From Bacteroidales bacterium (GTDB lineage: Bacteria > Bacteroidota > Bacteroidia > Bacteroidales > ML635J-15), in the NCBI GenBank assembly GCA_028696755.1, contig JAQVGK010000186.1, positions 1 to 6,977 of the forward strand: DNA of 6,977 nucleotides, given 5' to 3'. The stretch's first letter is position 1. Every line of letters starts with the position of its first letter. The notes beneath the pieces were generated by a model that had not been told where the DNA came from, made no database searches, and saw only the letters and a list, made by a program, of their open reading frames with translations. This document shows positions 6,439-6,977 of the stretch, piece after piece. The translations under genes and the position numbers were made by a program.

Positions 6439-6689
6439 ATCAAATTTTTGATGACTAGAGGAATGAGTATTGTGGGATGCTAGGAAGAATGAGGGTGTTT
6501 ATAGAGGCATCGAGAGAATTAAGCGTAAGGTATGCAGACGAACAAGGGTTGAAGCTATGTGCAAAAAGGGATAGCGAGATTCTTTCCTGTCCACCAACAA
6601 TAAAGTTTGAGCGTGGCAGAATGCTTGAATTACCACTGAAACCCTTATGGCTATATTGTGTATTATTGTGGTTAGTTTTTCTTATATTC
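6439..6689. other. 250-bp stretch between IS end and hsdR, no gene recognised
   Basis: No protein family, tRNA or known RNA is recognisable here. Two overlapping open frames exist: one on the plus strand from 6477 that runs on into the insertion sequence, and one on the minus strand (6455-6700) whose first codons lie inside the IS end. Neither has recognisable content, and both cross the IS boundary, so they could not have been intact genes before the insertion. The minus-strand frame feeding hsdR is open back to a TAA near 6499-6501 but contains no ATG. The stretch may be old flanking DNA or a gene remnant cut by the insertion. Confidence 0.5.
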
Positions 6690-6717
6690 GGTTCTACCAC
6701 GAATTTAATGGGTAAAG
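6690..6717. repeat. probable terminal inverted repeat of the ISL3-family element
   Basis: Plus strand begins GGTTCTACCACGAATTTAAT and continues GGGTAAAG. The start and the inner GGGT match the general form of ISL3-family ends. The transposase stop codon lies inside it (6694-6696). The partner repeat is outside the window, so the assignment and inner boundary are inferred. Confidence 0.5.
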
Positions 6718-6977
6718 ATTCATTCCACCATGAAAAAACAAAATTGCATTTCGGAAGTTTTCAAATTTTCTATATCCTTTTCCACATGCTTTTATTTCTT
6801 GAATTTTTCCGTTCAGTCTTTCTGCCATTGCATTTGAGAAGCTGGAGATCATTGCGTTAGTTACGCCTCTAAAATGAGATTTAAACATTTCGACAACTTT
6901 TGTTATTACACCAATATTGTGTTTGAGAGCATCTGATATCCAGTTTAATAATAGAGAAGAGGCTTGAGAGAGAGAAC
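6694..6977 (-). CDS. ISL3-family transposase, C-terminal part (5' end outside window)
   Basis: Catalyses cut-and-paste movement of an insertion sequence. The frame is open from the right edge of the window and ends at TAG (6694-6696), so only about the last 94 residues are present. The visible part reads as the end of the DDE domain of the ISL3 (IS204/IS1001/IS1096/IS1165) group: a segment SNAMAERLNGKIQEIKACGK, whose Glu is in the position of the third catalytic acid of this family, then a GYRKFENFRNAILFF block and the usual ending in an FHGG-x-NLYP motif. No frameshift or internal stop is seen, so the gene may be complete beyond the window. It has the same orientation as hsdR and lies about 315 bp upstream of it. 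The family call rests on motif recognition and is fairly firm; activity cannot be judged from this fragment. Confidence 0.85.
   Translation of the reverse strand, partial: SLSQASSLLLNWISDALKHNIGVITKVVEMFKSHFRGVTNAMISSFSNAMAERLNGKIQEIKACGKGYRKFENFRNAILFFHGGMNLYPLNSW

Larger units (their letters stand above)
6690..6977 (-). mobile_element. ISL3-family insertion sequence, transposase 3' end side
   Basis: This is the end of an insertion sequence upstream of the restriction operon. The boundary is inferred from a GGTTCT-starting end at 6690, which resembles ISL3-family termini (these commonly begin GG, then CTCTTC- or TTCT-like, with a GGGT further in) and overlaps the last codons of the transposase. 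The other end is outside the window. If 6690 is the true end, the 8 bp just outside (6682-6689, TTATATTC) should be repeated at the far end of the element, because this family usually makes 8-bp target duplications. Confidence 0.65.

Noticed and set aside
6455..6700. 81-aa minus-strand open frame
   Set aside because: It begins inside the IS terminal repeat and has no recognisable content; likely a chance frame.
6477..6860. 127-aa plus-strand open frame
   Set aside because: It crosses the IS boundary at 6690 and runs antisense through the transposase, and its content resembles no family I know.

Overview
The window is the middle of a type I restriction-modification (hsd) operon read from right to left on the minus strand, most likely from a member of the Bacteroidota. 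Evidence for the phylum: low-GC sequence; a TTTG / TAnnTTTG promoter in front of hsdR; short intergenic gaps and A-rich leaders with few Shine-Dalgarno sites; and a 22-bp REP-like repeat (1067-1088) of a kind I recall as widely dispersed in Bacteroidota. The phylum call is an inference from these features, not from a database match.

Layout, in the direction of transcription (right to left). At 6690-6977 lies the 3' end of an ISL3-family insertion sequence: the transposase C-terminus runs off the right edge, and a probable terminal inverted repeat starts at 6690. At about 6439-6689 there are 250 bp in which I recognise no gene. hsdR (3541 to about 6378) encodes a complete EcoEI-like motor/nuclease subunit. 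One base later starts a 587-aa protein (1776-3539) with an N-terminal DUF4062-like domain, a GHKL-type ATPase module and two copies of a C-terminal domain joined by 12-bp tandem-repeat linkers. Its TAA overlaps the ATG of hsdM. hsdM (196-1776) is intact in sequence except for one in-frame TGA (1132-1134), which replaces the second glycine of the SAM-binding motif DPACGTGG. The true stop of hsdM overlaps an ATG that opens a small reading frame (196 to 1, leaving the window). That frame starts like an HsdS protein, runs through a palindromic element with three evenly spaced hairpins, and ends with a second copy of the last 15 residues of HsdM. hsdS proper is expected just beyond position 1.

Together these genes would make a DNA-translocating restriction complex (HsdR), a modification/specificity complex (HsdM + HsdS), and a coupled accessory protein of unknown function lying between R and M. 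If the TGA is real and is not read through, modification is broken. The restriction function, which in type I enzymes needs the HsdM2S core, would be broken with it, so the locus would be inactive or decaying. The IS upstream, the REP inside hsdM and the duplicated element at the hsdM/hsdS junction all fit a locus under rearrangement.
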